Source of the DNA: Nocardia niigatensis NBRC 100131
Lineage (GTDB): Bacteria; Actinomycetota; Actinomycetes; Mycobacteriales; Mycobacteriaceae
Length of the DNA: 58,782 nucleotides
NCBI RefSeq assembly: GCF_000308655.1
Contig: NZ_BAGC01000012.1
Span: forward strand, 1-58,782
Reading direction: 5' to 3'
The position numbers and the translations under genes are program-made. Under the pieces are notes generated by a model that was given only the letters and a program-made list of their open reading frames with translations, did no database searches and was not told the DNA's origin. The number at the start of each line of letters is the position of its first letter. The stretch's first letter is position 1. Of the stretch, positions 25,757-34,694 are shown one piece after another.

Positions 25757-26293
25757 ATGCCGCGACCGGAAGCCACTCCCGCCACCCGAGATGATGCAGG
25801 TCACATCGTTGAACTGGAGCGCGCGCTGGCCCGAGTCGCCTATCTGCTGACCCGGGTCCGCCGCCATGATCAAGCCATGGTGCAGTGCGGGCTCACCATG
25901 GATCGGGCCAGTGTTCCGCTGCTGCGGCTGCTCGCCGATGCGGACCGGCCCTTGCGCCTGGGCGAGCTCGCCACCCGCCTCGATGTCGAGGCCCCGCACG
26001 TGAGTCGTCAGATCCAGCGGCTGGAGAAGGCCGGATACGTCGAGCGGGTGCCCGATCCCGACGACCGCCGCGCCCAGCTGGTCCGTCCGACCGCCACCGG
26101 CCGCCGCGCCGTCGAGGCGGTCCGCGAGGTGCTGCGCGGGTGGATGCTGGAGGCGCTCTCCGACTGGACCACCGAGGACCTGCAGTCCCTCGCGACCCTC
26201 AACCACCGCATGGTCGACGCCTTCCTCGACCACGCCGATTTCATCGGCGACTTCGGCGCGACCGCCCGGGACCGGCCCAGCGGCACCGCCTGA
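25757..26293 (+). CDS. MarR-family regulator
   Basis: A 178-aa winged-helix regulator. The core RPLRLGELATRLDVEAPHVSRQIQRLEKAGYVERVPDPDDRRA is the MarR recognition and wing segment (about residues 63-107 in parts), flanked by dimer helices. It is divergent from the DHA2-like MFS gene and shares a dyad operator with it. The inducer is unknown. Its 3' end lies 18 nt from the convergent second MFS gene. Confidence 0.92.
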   Translation: MPRPEATPATRDDAGHIVELERALARVAYLLTRVRRHDQAMVQCGLTMDRASVPLLRLLADADRPLRLGELATRLDVEAPHVSRQIQRLEKAGYVERVPDPDDRRAQLVRPTATGRRAVEAVREVLRGWMLEALSDWTTEDLQSLATLNHRMVDAFLDHADFIGDFGATARDRPSGTA

Positions 26294-26311
26294 GCCGTCC
26301 GGCCGCCGCGG

Positions 26312-27745
26312 CTACCGGTCCGCGGCGGGTGCGGCGACCGCGCGAGCGCCCCAGGCGCACAACAGCATTGCCACCAGCGGCACCGCCATCGCGGTGGTGA
26401 GGGGCACGGCCTTGTCGAGCCAGCCGATGAGCGCGGGCCCGGCCAGCAGGCCCACGTACCCGAGCCCGAACACCCGCGACATATCGGTGGCGGCGGTGCG
26501 GGAGCCGAGATTTCCCGCGGCCGTGAACACCTGCGGGACGCCGCCGGACAGTCCGATGCCGCACAGCGTCCACCCCAGCAGGGTGAGCGGCAGCCACCCC
26601 GATGTCACCACGAGCCCGAAACCGGTGGCCGCCAGCAGCGTTCCCCAGCGCACGATGGCCACCCGCCCGAACCGCTCGCTCACCCGGTCCGTCGCGAACC
26701 GCCCGAGCGTCATGGCCAGCGAGAACCCCGCGAACGCCAGCGCCGCCGTCCCCGCGTCCACCTCGAGCTGCCCTTTCACCTGCAGCGCACTCCAATCCGC
26801 CGCGACCCCTTCGGTCATCAGCAGCGCGAAGGCGATCAGGCCCAGCGCCAGCACCTTCCGCCCGACCCGGGCGGGCCCGGCGCTGCCCGCGAGCGTTTCC
26901 GTCGCGGCCGCACCATCTCCCACCGGGTCCGGTCCGGTGGCATGGACTTCAGCCGCCCCCGGGGTGTGGTGGGGCACGGTCCCGTCCGGTTCGCCGTCGG
27001 CGTGGTCGCCCGCGCGCCGTGCCCGGGTGGGCGGCGAATCACCCTCGGTTCCGGCCGCGTCGGGCCGGCTGATGATGTAGTCGGTGGCGGGAATCCCCGT
27101 GTGGCCCATTGGAATCGGGTGCTCCACGGGTGGCGGTGCGCCGCCCGAGTCTCGTCCGGGCGGAGCCGCGGCGGAGTGGGGGAGCAGTCGGGGGATCGTG
27201 ACGGCGACGACGGCGAGGCCGAAGGCGCTGGACACCAGGAATGCGAGGTGCGGTGGCCAGTGGGCGTGCTGGGTGGCGGCGCCGAAGGCGGAGCCGAGGA
27301 AGCCGCCGCAGGAGAAGAAGGCGTGGAAGGCCGACATGATGGGCCGGGCGTAGGCGCGCTCGATATGGACGGCCTGGGCGTTCATGGAGACGTCGATCGC
27401 GCCATTGGCGAAACCGAAGGCGCCCAGCGCCAGTCCGAGGGCGAGCGGTGAACTCGCGTGGGCGGGGCCGAGCAGAGCCACGGACAGCAGGGTGGCGGCG
27501 GTGCCGGTGAGGGCGCGGCTGCCGAGCCGGTCCGCCAGGGGCCCGGCGGCCTGCATGCCGGCAATGGCGCAGGCCGCCATGAACAGGATCAGCATGCCCA
27601 GGGTGGTGGGTGACACGCCGGTGCGTCCGGTGACGGCGGGGATGTGCACGATCCAGACGGCCGAGAGCATCCCATTGAGACCGAACACCGCGAACAGCGC
27701 CAGGCGCGCCTTCCGGAGCCGGGGAGCGGGCGTCGTAGCGGCCAT
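26312..27745 (-). CDS. MFS transporter with long central hydrophilic loop
   Basis: A 477-aa MFS protein with about 12 membrane helices, resembling the YbjJ/FucP-like group (GFANGAIDVSMNAQAVHIE near residue 110). Between the two six-helix halves it has about 100 hydrophilic residues rich in Pro, Gly, Asp and His, longer than the usual central loop. ATG 27745 has TAGCGT 7 nt upstream (minus strand, 27758-27753), suggesting a leaderless mRNA. The frame is open far upstream but that part does not look coding. The substrate is unknown. Confidence 0.85.
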   Translation of the reverse strand: MAATTPAPRLRKARLALFAVFGLNGMLSAVWIVHIPAVTGRTGVSPTTLGMLILFMAACAIAGMQAAGPLADRLGSRALTGTAATLLSVALLGPAHASSPLALGLALGAFGFANGAIDVSMNAQAVHIERAYARPIMSAFHAFFSCGGFLGSAFGAATQHAHWPPHLAFLVSSAFGLAVVAVTIPRLLPHSAAAPPGRDSGGAPPPVEHPIPMGHTGIPATDYIISRPDAAGTEGDSPPTRARRAGDHADGEPDGTVPHHTPGAAEVHATGPDPVGDGAAATETLAGSAGPARVGRKVLALGLIAFALLMTEGVAADWSALQVKGQLEVDAGTAALAFAGFSLAMTLGRFATDRVSERFGRVAIVRWGTLLAATGFGLVVTSGWLPLTLLGWTLCGIGLSGGVPQVFTAAGNLGSRTAATDMSRVFGLGYVGLLAGPALIGWLDKAVPLTTAMAVPLVAMLLCAWGARAVAAPAADR

Positions 27746-27882
27746 CGATACGACGCTACCGGGTGTGGCCCGGCCGCTCCCCGGTTTCCGCAGCTCTTCA
27801 TGACAGCGTCGGCGCTTCGGCTGCGATCCGAATCGTTTGCAGTACAACCTGTTTGCCGGCCAGTCCAGGCGGGGCGGACAAG

Positions 27883-28740
27883 TTACGCGCTCGCTGCGAC
27901 CGTCCAGGCGCCCGAACTCACCACCTCGCGCACATAATCGGCGAAGTCGCGCGGCTCCCGGCCCAGCGCCCGGCGCACCCCGTCGGCCGGCGGTGAGTTG
28001 CGCCCGTCGAGCACCGTGCCGAACAGGTAGTCGAGCAGGCTGATCTCGTCCGCGGGCACCCCGTAGGAGGTCAGCGCGGCGACGAAATCGGTTCGGGTGA
28101 GCGGAATGTAGGAGATGTCCCGCCCGGTCGCCGCCCCGATCGCGGCCACCGCGTCGGCGAAGGTGAGCGCGCGCGGTCCGGTCAGCTCGTACACCTGGCC
28201 GGCGTGCCGGTCGTCGAGCAACGCCGCGACCGCCACCTCGGCGATGTCGTCCGCGTGCACGAACGGCTCGGGCACGTCCCCGGCGGGCAGCGCCACCTCG
28301 CCGGCCAGGATGAAATCGGTGAACGCGCCCTCGCTGAAATTCTGCGCGAACCACGCGCACCGTACGACCGTCCAGTCCAGGCCCGAATCCCGCACGATGG
28401 CTTCACATTCCAGCGCCTCGGGCTCGCCACGACCGGACAGCAGCACCAGCTTGCGCACCCCGGCGGCGACGGCCCGATCGCAGAACGCCTTGATGTCCGC
28501 GGGCGCACCGGGCACCGCCAGATCCGGCTGGTAGGTCAGGTACACGGCGTCGACGCCCGCCAGGACCGCGGCCCAGGTGTCGCGGTCGGTCCAGTCGAAC
28601 GGGATTGCGGCGGTGCGCGAACCGGCCCGCACGGGCACGCCGCGCGCGCCGAGCAGATCGGCCACCCGGTGCCCGGTCTTGCCGCTCGCACCGAGCACGA
28701 GAACGGTATTTGCGCAGTTCGAGGTGTCTTCGTTGATCAT
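27883..28740 (-). CDS. NmrA-like NAD(P)-binding protein
   Basis: A 285-aa atypical SDR. It has the N-terminal NAD(P) motif VLVLGASGKTGHRV (G-x-x-G-x-x-G) and the NmrA/QOR2-type body (LLSGRGEPEALECEAIVRDSGLDWTVVRCAWFAQNF, split here for length only). It lacks the YxxxK pair, so it may be a redox sensor or a quinone reductase rather than a classical dehydrogenase. ATG 28740 was chosen because residues before it are not family-like. It is divergent from an AraC-type gene that probably regulates it. Confidence 0.85.
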   Translation of the reverse strand: MINEDTSNCANTVLVLGASGKTGHRVADLLGARGVPVRAGSRTAAIPFDWTDRDTWAAVLAGVDAVYLTYQPDLAVPGAPADIKAFCDRAVAAGVRKLVLLSGRGEPEALECEAIVRDSGLDWTVVRCAWFAQNFSEGAFTDFILAGEVALPAGDVPEPFVHADDIAEVAVAALLDDRHAGQVYELTGPRALTFADAVAAIGAATGRDISYIPLTRTDFVAALTSYGVPADEISLLDYLFGTVLDGRNSPPADGVRRALGREPRDFADYVREVVSSGAWTVAASA

Positions 28741-28814
28741 GTATCGAGTACACCGGGATTCGGCGAGCGCGAACATGGTTGAGAAGCGCACGGGCATTTG
28801 CCATCGTCTTCGGT

Positions 28815-29771
28815 ATGGATGCGTTGGCCAGCCTGCTCGAAGGACCACGCGCGCGAGCCGCATTCGTGATGCGCTCGTCGGTCGACCCGCCCTGGTCGCT
28901 GCGCGTCCGTGACGAGGCCCCGCTGACCGTGGTGGCGGTGGTGCGCGGCGGCGGCTGGGTGACGCCGGAACCCAAGGGCGGCAAGCCGACTCCGCCGCGG
29001 CAGCTGCGCACCGGCGATATCGCCATCTTCCGCGGCCCCGACCACTATGTGGTCGCCGACGATCCGGCCACTCCGCCGCAGGTGCTCATCGAACCCGGCA
29101 ATATCACCACCACCATGGACGGTGAGGTGCTGTGCGAGACACTGAGTCTGGGGGTGCGCAGCTGGGGCACCAGCGTCGACGCGGAGACCGTGCTGGTCAC
29201 CGGCACCTACGAGCACGAATCGGCGGCCAGTCGCCGCCTGCTGCGGGCGTTGCCGCCCGTCGCGGTGCTCGGCCGCGACGAGATCGACGCCCGGGTGCTG
29301 GATCTGCTGGTCGACGAGGCCGCCAAGGACCTGCCCGCCCAGAGCGCCATGCTGGACCGACTATTGGATCTGCTGCTCATCGCGGCCCTGCGCGCCTGGT
29401 TCTCCCGGTCCGAGGCGCCCGCCTGGTATCACGCCTACGGTGATCCGCTGGTCGGCCGGGCCCTGCGCCTGATGCAGCACAATCCGGCCCATCCGTGGAC
29501 GGTGGCGTCGCTGGCCGCCGAGGTCGGCGTGTCCCGGGCCGCACTGGCCCGCCGGTTCACCGAACTGGTCGGCGAGCCGCCCATGGCCTTCCTCACCGAC
29601 TGGCGGCTGGCCCTGGCCGCCGACCTGCTGCACGAATCCGACGCCACCTTGGAATCCATTGCCCGCCGGGTCGGTTACGGCAGCGCCTTCGCCCTGTCGA
29701 CCGCCTTCAAACGGCACTACGGCATCAGCCCCCGGGACCATCGCGCCACCCCTGACGAACGCTCCGCTTGA
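28815..29771 (+). CDS. AraC-family transcriptional regulator
   Basis: A 318-aa regulator. An N-terminal cupin-type sensing domain (AraC_binding_2-like, about residues 1-170) precedes two C-terminal HTH motifs (about 215-310): WTVASLAAEVGVSRAALARRF and LESIARRVGYGSAFALSTAF, ending KRHYGISPRDHR. It is divergent from the NmrA-like gene, a common activator-target pairing. The 74-nt gap contains TGTATCGAGTACA (28739-28751), a short dyad that may be its site. Confidence 0.9.
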   Translation: MDALASLLEGPRARAAFVMRSSVDPPWSLRVRDEAPLTVVAVVRGGGWVTPEPKGGKPTPPRQLRTGDIAIFRGPDHYVVADDPATPPQVLIEPGNITTTMDGEVLCETLSLGVRSWGTSVDAETVLVTGTYEHESAASRRLLRALPPVAVLGRDEIDARVLDLLVDEAAKDLPAQSAMLDRLLDLLLIAALRAWFSRSEAPAWYHAYGDPLVGRALRLMQHNPAHPWTVASLAAEVGVSRAALARRFTELVGEPPMAFLTDWRLALAADLLHESDATLESIARRVGYGSAFALSTAFKRHYGISPRDHRATPDERSA

Positions 29772-29831
29772 TCGCTGGAGAGCATCGCGGCCGGAGCGGC
29801 TAAGGTTCGTTCACGGCAACCCTCACCCAAA

Positions 29832-29929
29832 GGTTCGCGGCCCGTCTCGATTCTGGACTGAGTGGAGCGGGGGGAGCGAAGCTGAGGAGCGGAGGGAGGG
29901 AAGAATCGAGACCTCCAGGGCCGCGAACC
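29832..29929. repeat. Long imperfect inverted repeat around a G-rich purine tract
   Basis: The left arm is GGTTCGCGGCCC (29832-29843), one base, then TCTCGATTCT (29845-29854). The right arm is AGAATCGAGA (29902-29911), six bases, then GGGCCGCGAACC (29918-29929). All 22 arm bases pair. The 47-nt loop is almost all purine with G runs and GGAGCG repeats. It could be a terminator for the AraC gene, a small mobile repeat, or a leader structure for the thioesterase gene. It occupies most of the 183-nt gap. Confidence 0.7.
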
Positions 29930-29954
29930 CGCCCGGAGCGAAGCGGAGGGCAAA

Positions 29955-30392
29955 ATGACAGAGCGCTACCCGGTGCTGTGGCCGGTGCCGACGCGCTGGG
30001 CGGACAACGACCACTACGGGCACGTCAACAACGTGACGTACTACTCGTACTTCGATACCGCCGTGAACGCCTGGCTGATCAGCGCCACCGGCACCGATAT
30101 CCGCGATCTGCACGCCATCGGCGTGGTCGCGCAGACCTCCTGTACCTTCCGCGGCTCGATCAGCTTCCCGGACATGCTGCGGGTGGGCATCCGGATCGCG
30201 CGGCTCGGCAACTCCAGCATCAACTACGAGCTGGCCATCTTCCGCGACGCCGGCGACACGCTGGAGCTGGCCGCCACCGGCACCTTCACCCACGTCTACG
30301 TGGACGAGGAAACCCGCAAGCCGGTCCCGATCCCGGCGGTCATCCGGGCGGTGGCCGAGCCGCTGGTGGTCACCGCTCCCTCGGAGGGCTAG
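29955..30392 (+). CDS. Hotdog-fold acyl-CoA thioesterase
   Basis: A 145-aa single-hotdog protein of the 4HBT/YbgC type. The N-terminal TRWADNDHYGHVNNVTYYSYFD carries the catalytic Asp (about residue 17) and the HVNN motif. It probably hydrolyses acyl-CoA to free acid and CoA. GGAGGG 4 nt before the ATG is its ribosome site and lies inside a GAGCGAAGCGGAG junction repeat. Its stop overlaps by 4 nt the end of the convergent E2 gene. Confidence 0.9.
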   Translation: MTERYPVLWPVPTRWADNDHYGHVNNVTYYSYFDTAVNAWLISATGTDIRDLHAIGVVAQTSCTFRGSISFPDMLRVGIRIARLGNSSINYELAIFRDAGDTLELAATGTFTHVYVDEETRKPVPIPAVIRAVAEPLVVTAPSEG

Positions 30393-31825
30393 ACCCGGCC
30401 GAGCAGGGTCAGCGGATCCTCCAGCAGGGCCCCGATGCACGCCAGGAACCGCGAGCCCTGCTCGCCGTCGATCATGCGGTGATCGAAGCTGAGCCCAAGG
30501 CTGGTCACCCAGCGCACGGCCAGCTCGTCGCGATGCACCCACGGGCGCTTGCGGATGGAACCCAGGCACAGGATGGCCGCCTCGCCCGGATTCACCAGCG
30601 GCACACCGGTATCCACGCCGAAGACGCCGACATTGGTGATGGTGAAGGTGCCGCCGGTCAGGTCGGCGGGCGTGGCGGTGCCGCCGCGCGCCTTACCGGC
30701 CACCCCGGCGATCTCCAGGCACAGATCGCGCAGCGTGAACCCTTGTGCCTCCTTGAGATTCGGCACCAGCAGCCCGCGTTCGGTCGCGACTGCGATGCCC
30801 AGATTCACGTAGTGCTTGGTGACGATCTCCTGATTGGGTTCGTCCCAGACCGCATTGATCTCCGGGAATTCGATGAGCGCCGCCAGCGCGGCCCGCGCCA
30901 CCAGCGCCAGCGGGGTGAGGGTCAGGCCGGTGAAACTGGGCGTGGCTCGCAGATGCTCGAGCAGCTCCATGGACGCGGTGAAATCGGTGGTCACGAAGGC
31001 GCTGGCCTGGGGAATGTGCTGGGCGCTGGCCACCATGGCGGCGGCGGTGCGCTTGCGGATTCCGCTGATGGGTGTGCGGGTTTCGCGTTCGGCGGGGACG
31101 GCGCGGCCGCCGGCCGCCGGATGCATGGGCGGCACCTCGGGCGCGGGATGCGGCGTGGGCAGCGCGCTGAGGGTGGCGGGCGGGGGCGGGGTGTGGATCG
31201 TGATGTGGCCCGCTCCAAGGGCTTCGGGCCGCATGCCGTGCAGATCCTCCACGGTGACCGCGCCGTGCGGCCCGGTCCCGCGTACCGCCCGCAGATCGAT
31301 CCCGATCTCGCGGGCCAGTTTCCGGGCGGCGGGGGTGGCGGCCGCCCGCCCGGCCGGAGCCGAGCTGCCCAGGCCCTCGGGACCGTCCGAGCCCATGGCG
31401 CGCCGGGTCGAAACAGTCGGTGCGTCAGCCGCTTTCGCCGCAGCGCGGGCGGCGCGGCGGGATACCGGCTCACTGTCGGGGCCGTAGCCGACCAGCACCG
31501 ACTGCCGTCCGTCCGGCGCACTCGGCTCCGAGCCCGCCTCCGGACCGGCGGCGGGCGCCGCGGCGGCCCGCGCGGCCACGCTGATCCGGATGAGCGGCGC
31601 GCCGACCGGCACCGTGTCGCCCGGTTCCGCCAGCAGTTCCAGCACCCGGCCCGCGTACGGACTGGGCAGCGCCACCTGAGCCTTGGCCGTCTCGACCTCG
31701 GCGATGGTCTGGTTCAGGGCCACGGTGTCGCCGACCGCGACCGACCACGACACCAATTCCGCGTCGGCCAATCCCTCACCGAGATCGGGCAAACGGAATT
31801 CCATGACCTGCTGCTGATCTTCCAC
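30389..31825 (-). CDS. bkdC: Branched-chain keto-acid dehydrogenase E2 (dihydrolipoyl acyltransferase)
   Basis: A 478-aa E2 enzyme. One lipoyl domain (about residues 8-85) has lipoyl Lys48 in EVETAKAQV. A peripheral-subunit-binding domain lies at about 165-200 (TPAARKLAREIGIDL, GTGPHGAVTVEDL). The catalytic domain ends with DHRMIDG (His449, Asp453). It transfers the acyl group from lipoamide to CoA. GTG 31825 has GGAGGA 6 nt upstream. The neighbouring E1 genes and the Lrp gene favour branched-chain 2-oxoacids over pyruvate. Confidence 0.92.
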   Translation of the reverse strand: MEDQQQVMEFRLPDLGEGLADAELVSWSVAVGDTVALNQTIAEVETAKAQVALPSPYAGRVLELLAEPGDTVPVGAPLIRISVAARAAAAPAAGPEAGSEPSAPDGRQSVLVGYGPDSEPVSRRAARAAAKAADAPTVSTRRAMGSDGPEGLGSSAPAGRAAATPAARKLAREIGIDLRAVRGTGPHGAVTVEDLHGMRPEALGAGHITIHTPPPPATLSALPTPHPAPEVPPMHPAAGGRAVPAERETRTPISGIRKRTAAAMVASAQHIPQASAFVTTDFTASMELLEHLRATPSFTGLTLTPLALVARAALAALIEFPEINAVWDEPNQEIVTKHYVNLGIAVATERGLLVPNLKEAQGFTLRDLCLEIAGVAGKARGGTATPADLTGGTFTITNVGVFGVDTGVPLVNPGEAAILCLGSIRKRPWVHRDELAVRWVTSLGLSFDHRMIDGEQGSRFLACIGALLEDPLTLLGRV

Positions 31826-31849
31826 CGGGCTTCCTCCGTGGCTTGACCG

Positions 31850-32833
31850 TTAGGCGGCGAGCGAGCGATCGACCGCGGCGAGAATGCGATCGGGGTCGGG
31901 CAGGTGGTGCCGCTCGAGTTTAGCCGGGGGATAGGGGATGTCGAAGCCACCGACGCGCAATACCGGTGATTCCAGATGGTAGAAGCAGCGTTCCGTGACC
32001 CGGGCCGCGATTTCGGCTCCCAGCCCGGCGAATACGGGCGCCTCGTGCACCACGATCAGACGCCCGGTTTTCCGCACCGAGGTTTCGATGGTGTCGAAAT
32101 CGATCGGGGACAGGCTGCGCAGATCGATCACCTCGATCGAATGTCCCTCCGACGCCGCGATATCGGCGGCGGTGAGCGCCGTGGCGACCGTGCCGCCGTA
32201 GGCGACGATGGTGGCGTCCTCCCCGCCGGCGCAGACCCTGGCCTGGTCCAGGGCGATTCCGCCGTCCTGGTCGAGCCGGTCGAAATCCACCTCGGCCTTG
32301 TCCCAGTACCGGCGCTTGGGCTCGAAGAAGATCACCGGATCGTCGAGGGCGATGGCCTGGCGGATCATCGGATACGCGTCGGCCGGATTGCTCGGCGAGA
32401 CCACCCGCAATCCCGCGGTGTGCGCGAAATACGCCTCCGGCGATTCCGAGTGATGCTCTACCGAACCGATGCCGCCGCCGAACGGAATGCGAATGGTTAT
32501 GGGCACGCGCACTTTTCCGCGCGTCCGGAAGTGGATTTTCGCGACCTGCGAGACGATCTGGTCGAAGGCCGGATACACAAATCCGTCGAACTGGATTTCG
32601 CATACCGGCCGCAATCCGCGCAATGCCATTCCGAAAGCCGTTCCCACGATTCCGGATTCGGCCAGCGGCGCATCGATGACGCGGTTGTTGCCGAAATCCT
32701 TCTGCAGCGTGTCGGTGACCCGGAATACGCCGCCCAGCCGGCCGATGTCCTCACCCATCAGCACAACCTTCGGATCGTCCTCCAGCGCCCGGCGCAGTCC
32801 GGCATTGATCGCTCCCGCGAACGTGGTCTTCAT
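31850..32833 (-). CDS. bkdB: Branched-chain keto-acid dehydrogenase E1 beta
   Basis: A 327-aa E1 beta subunit that completes the thiamine-diphosphate site with E1 alpha. The signatures are VVLMGEDIGRLGGVFRVT (about residues 23-40), IDAPLAESGIVGTAFGMAL, GGGIGSVEHHSESPEAYFAH and SPSNPADA. ATG 32833 overlaps the E1 alpha stop by 4 nt. E2 starts 25 nt downstream of its stop. The frame is open upstream but the ATG matches the family start. Confidence 0.93.
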   Translation of the reverse strand: MKTTFAGAINAGLRRALEDDPKVVLMGEDIGRLGGVFRVTDTLQKDFGNNRVIDAPLAESGIVGTAFGMALRGLRPVCEIQFDGFVYPAFDQIVSQVAKIHFRTRGKVRVPITIRIPFGGGIGSVEHHSESPEAYFAHTAGLRVVSPSNPADAYPMIRQAIALDDPVIFFEPKRRYWDKAEVDFDRLDQDGGIALDQARVCAGGEDATIVAYGGTVATALTAADIAASEGHSIEVIDLRSLSPIDFDTIETSVRKTGRLIVVHEAPVFAGLGAEIAARVTERCFYHLESPVLRVGGFDIPYPPAKLERHHLPDPDRILAAVDRSLAA

Positions 32834-33909
32834 CGCCCGGCTCCCTCCAGATAGGCGGCGTACTCGCGGCGTTCCTCCTCGATCAGCCGATGCGGTGTGG
32901 CGTAGACGTGGTCGAACAGTTCGGTGGGTTCCGGGTCGGGCATGGTGAGCGTGGCGGTGCGCAGCCGGGCCGCCACCTCGTCGGCGCGTTCGGTCACCGA
33001 GGTCTCGAAGGCGTTGTCCCACAGCTGTTCTCGTTCGAGCAGCCGCTTCAGCCGGTCGATGGGATCGCGCTGCTGCCAGATCTCGAGTTCCGCGGCGGTG
33101 CGGTAGCGGGTGGGGTCGTCGGCAGTCGTGTGCGGGCCCATCCGATAGGTGATGGCCTCGATGAAGCTGGGCCCGCCGCCTGCCCGCGCGTGCAGCAGCG
33201 CCTGCCGGGTCACGGCCAGCACGGCGAGGGCGTCGTTGCCGTCCACCTGCACGCCGGGGATGCCGTAACCGAGGGCGCGCCGCGCGATCGGGGTGGCGCT
33301 CTGTACGCGCACCGGCGCGCTGATGGCCCAGTGATTGTTCTGGCAGAAGAACACCACCGGCGCGCTCCAGCTCGCCGCGAACCCGAGTGCCTCGGCGATA
33401 TCGCCCTGGCTGGTCGCGCCGTCGCCGAAGTAGGCGATGGTGGCGATCTCGGCGCCTTCGAGATGGGCGGCGTAGGCGTAGCCGGTGGCGTGTAAACCCT
33501 GGGAGCCCACCACGATCGCGGGGTTGGTCATCTTGACCGCGTCGGCGTCCCAGCAGGAGTGGGCGGCGCCGCGCCAGAGCCGGGTGAGGTCCTCTGGCGG
33601 GACGCCGCGGCAGTAGGCGACGCCGGCCTCCCGGTAGCTGCAGAAGACGTAGTCGTCGGGGGCGAGGGCGTGGGCCGAACCGATCTGCGCCGCCTCCTGG
33701 CCCAGTAGTGGCGGCCACAGTCCGAGCTGGCCCTGCCGTTGCAGGGCGGTGGCCTCGGTGTCGATGCGCCGGGCCACGACCATGTCGGTGTACATGGCTC
33801 GGAGTCGGGTGCCGTCGATATCGGCGACGAGCGGGGCGTGCGCGCGATCCAGTACGCGATGACCGTCGGGCTGTACGAGCTGCACCGGGTAGGTGTTCTT
33901 CTCGGGCAT
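32830..33909 (-). CDS. bkdA: Branched-chain keto-acid dehydrogenase E1 alpha
   Basis: A 359-aa E1 alpha. The thiamine diphosphate motif begins GDG (162-164) and ends NN (191-192) in FCQNNHWAIS. QEAAQIGSAHAL and YRMGPHTTADDPTRYR are typical of branched-chain or pyruvate E1 alpha. It decarboxylates the 2-oxoacids of Val, Leu and Ile. ATG 33909 has AGGAGG 8 nt upstream. It is first gene of the E1 alpha-E1 beta-E2 operon; no E3 gene is nearby, so lipoamide dehydrogenase must come from elsewhere. Confidence 0.92.
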   Translation of the reverse strand: MPEKNTYPVQLVQPDGHRVLDRAHAPLVADIDGTRLRAMYTDMVVARRIDTEATALQRQGQLGLWPPLLGQEAAQIGSAHALAPDDYVFCSYREAGVAYCRGVPPEDLTRLWRGAAHSCWDADAVKMTNPAIVVGSQGLHATGYAYAAHLEGAEIATIAYFGDGATSQGDIAEALGFAASWSAPVVFFCQNNHWAISAPVRVQSATPIARRALGYGIPGVQVDGNDALAVLAVTRQALLHARAGGGPSFIEAITYRMGPHTTADDPTRYRTAAELEIWQQRDPIDRLKRLLEREQLWDNAFETSVTERADEVAARLRTATLTMPDPEPTELFDHVYATPHRLIEEERREYAAYLEGAGR

Positions 33910-34089
33910 GGGTATCGCCTCCTGACACCGGGTTACACCGTTGTCGCCCTGGGGATTGTGTCCCGTGAGCAACCGATGTGTGTCCTGTATCACATAGCAT
34001 CCTCCGCTGAGCGATGTGTGCAAGCCCGCCGCGCCGAACTGTGCAGAATGCTCGGTCGTCGGCCGGTCGCGGGTGTCATACTGATCCCC
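33910..34089. promoter_or_regulatory. Divergent bkd/Lrp promoter region
   Basis: The gap holds GATGTGTG twice (about 33975-33982 and 34013-34020) and an ATGTG-N10-CACAT dyad (33976-33995). These are candidate Lrp sites. CATACT lies 7 nt before the Lrp ATG and may be its -10. None is strong evidence alone. Confidence 0.4.
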
Positions 34090-34617
34090 ATGAGCAGCAG
34101 GGAGCCCCTTTCTGCCCCGCTGGACGCCACCGATGCCCGTCTGTTGCTGGAACTGGTGGCCAACCCGCGCGCCACCGGTGTCGAACTGGCCGCCCGGCTG
34201 GGCCTCTCGCGCAATACCGTGCAGGCCAGGCTGGCGCGCTGGGAGGCGGGCGGGGTGCTCTCCAGCTTCGAGCGCCGGGTGGATCCGCGGGTGCTGGGCT
34301 ATCCGCTGGCGGCCTTCGTGGCGGTGGTGGTCGATCAGCATCGACTCGACTCGGTGGTTGCCGAACTGGCCGAGATTCCGGAGGTCACCGAGGTCTGCGG
34401 CATGACCGGGCCGACCGATCTGACGGTCCGGGTGGTCGCCGCCGACGCCGATGATCTGTACCGTCTGACCGGCAGCATTCTGAAGATTCCGGGGGTGGAG
34501 CGCACCAATATGGCGCTGGTGATGCGCTCGCTGGTCGGGCCGCGCGTCACGCCGCTGCTGGAACGGCTGGCGGTGCAGAACGGGTCGGGCCGACCGCAGG
34601 ATGCCGACCGGTTCTGA
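34090..34617 (+). CDS. Lrp/AsnC-family regulator, probable bkd regulator
   Basis: A 175-aa Lrp/AsnC protein. The N-terminal winged helix (LDATDARLLLELVANPRATG, LAARLGLSRNTVQARLARWE) covers about residues 10-60. The C-terminal RAM ligand domain follows with VCGMTGPTDLTVRV near 100. It is divergent from the bkd operon, and Lrp-type BkdR regulators of this operon are known in other bacteria, sensing branched-chain amino acids. The shortened 5' end at 34090 was chosen because upstream codons do not look coding. Confidence 0.9.
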   Translation: MSSREPLSAPLDATDARLLLELVANPRATGVELAARLGLSRNTVQARLARWEAGGVLSSFERRVDPRVLGYPLAAFVAVVVDQHRLDSVVAELAEIPEVTEVCGMTGPTDLTVRVVAADADDLYRLTGSILKIPGVERTNMALVMRSLVGPRVTPLLERLAVQNGSGRPQDADRF

Positions 34618-34694
34618 CTGTTTCGCTGAATTTCAGTCCAGTTTCGAGGGATTGGCCGCTGACCTCGGGGTGACTGGACCGCGACTATGACCCG

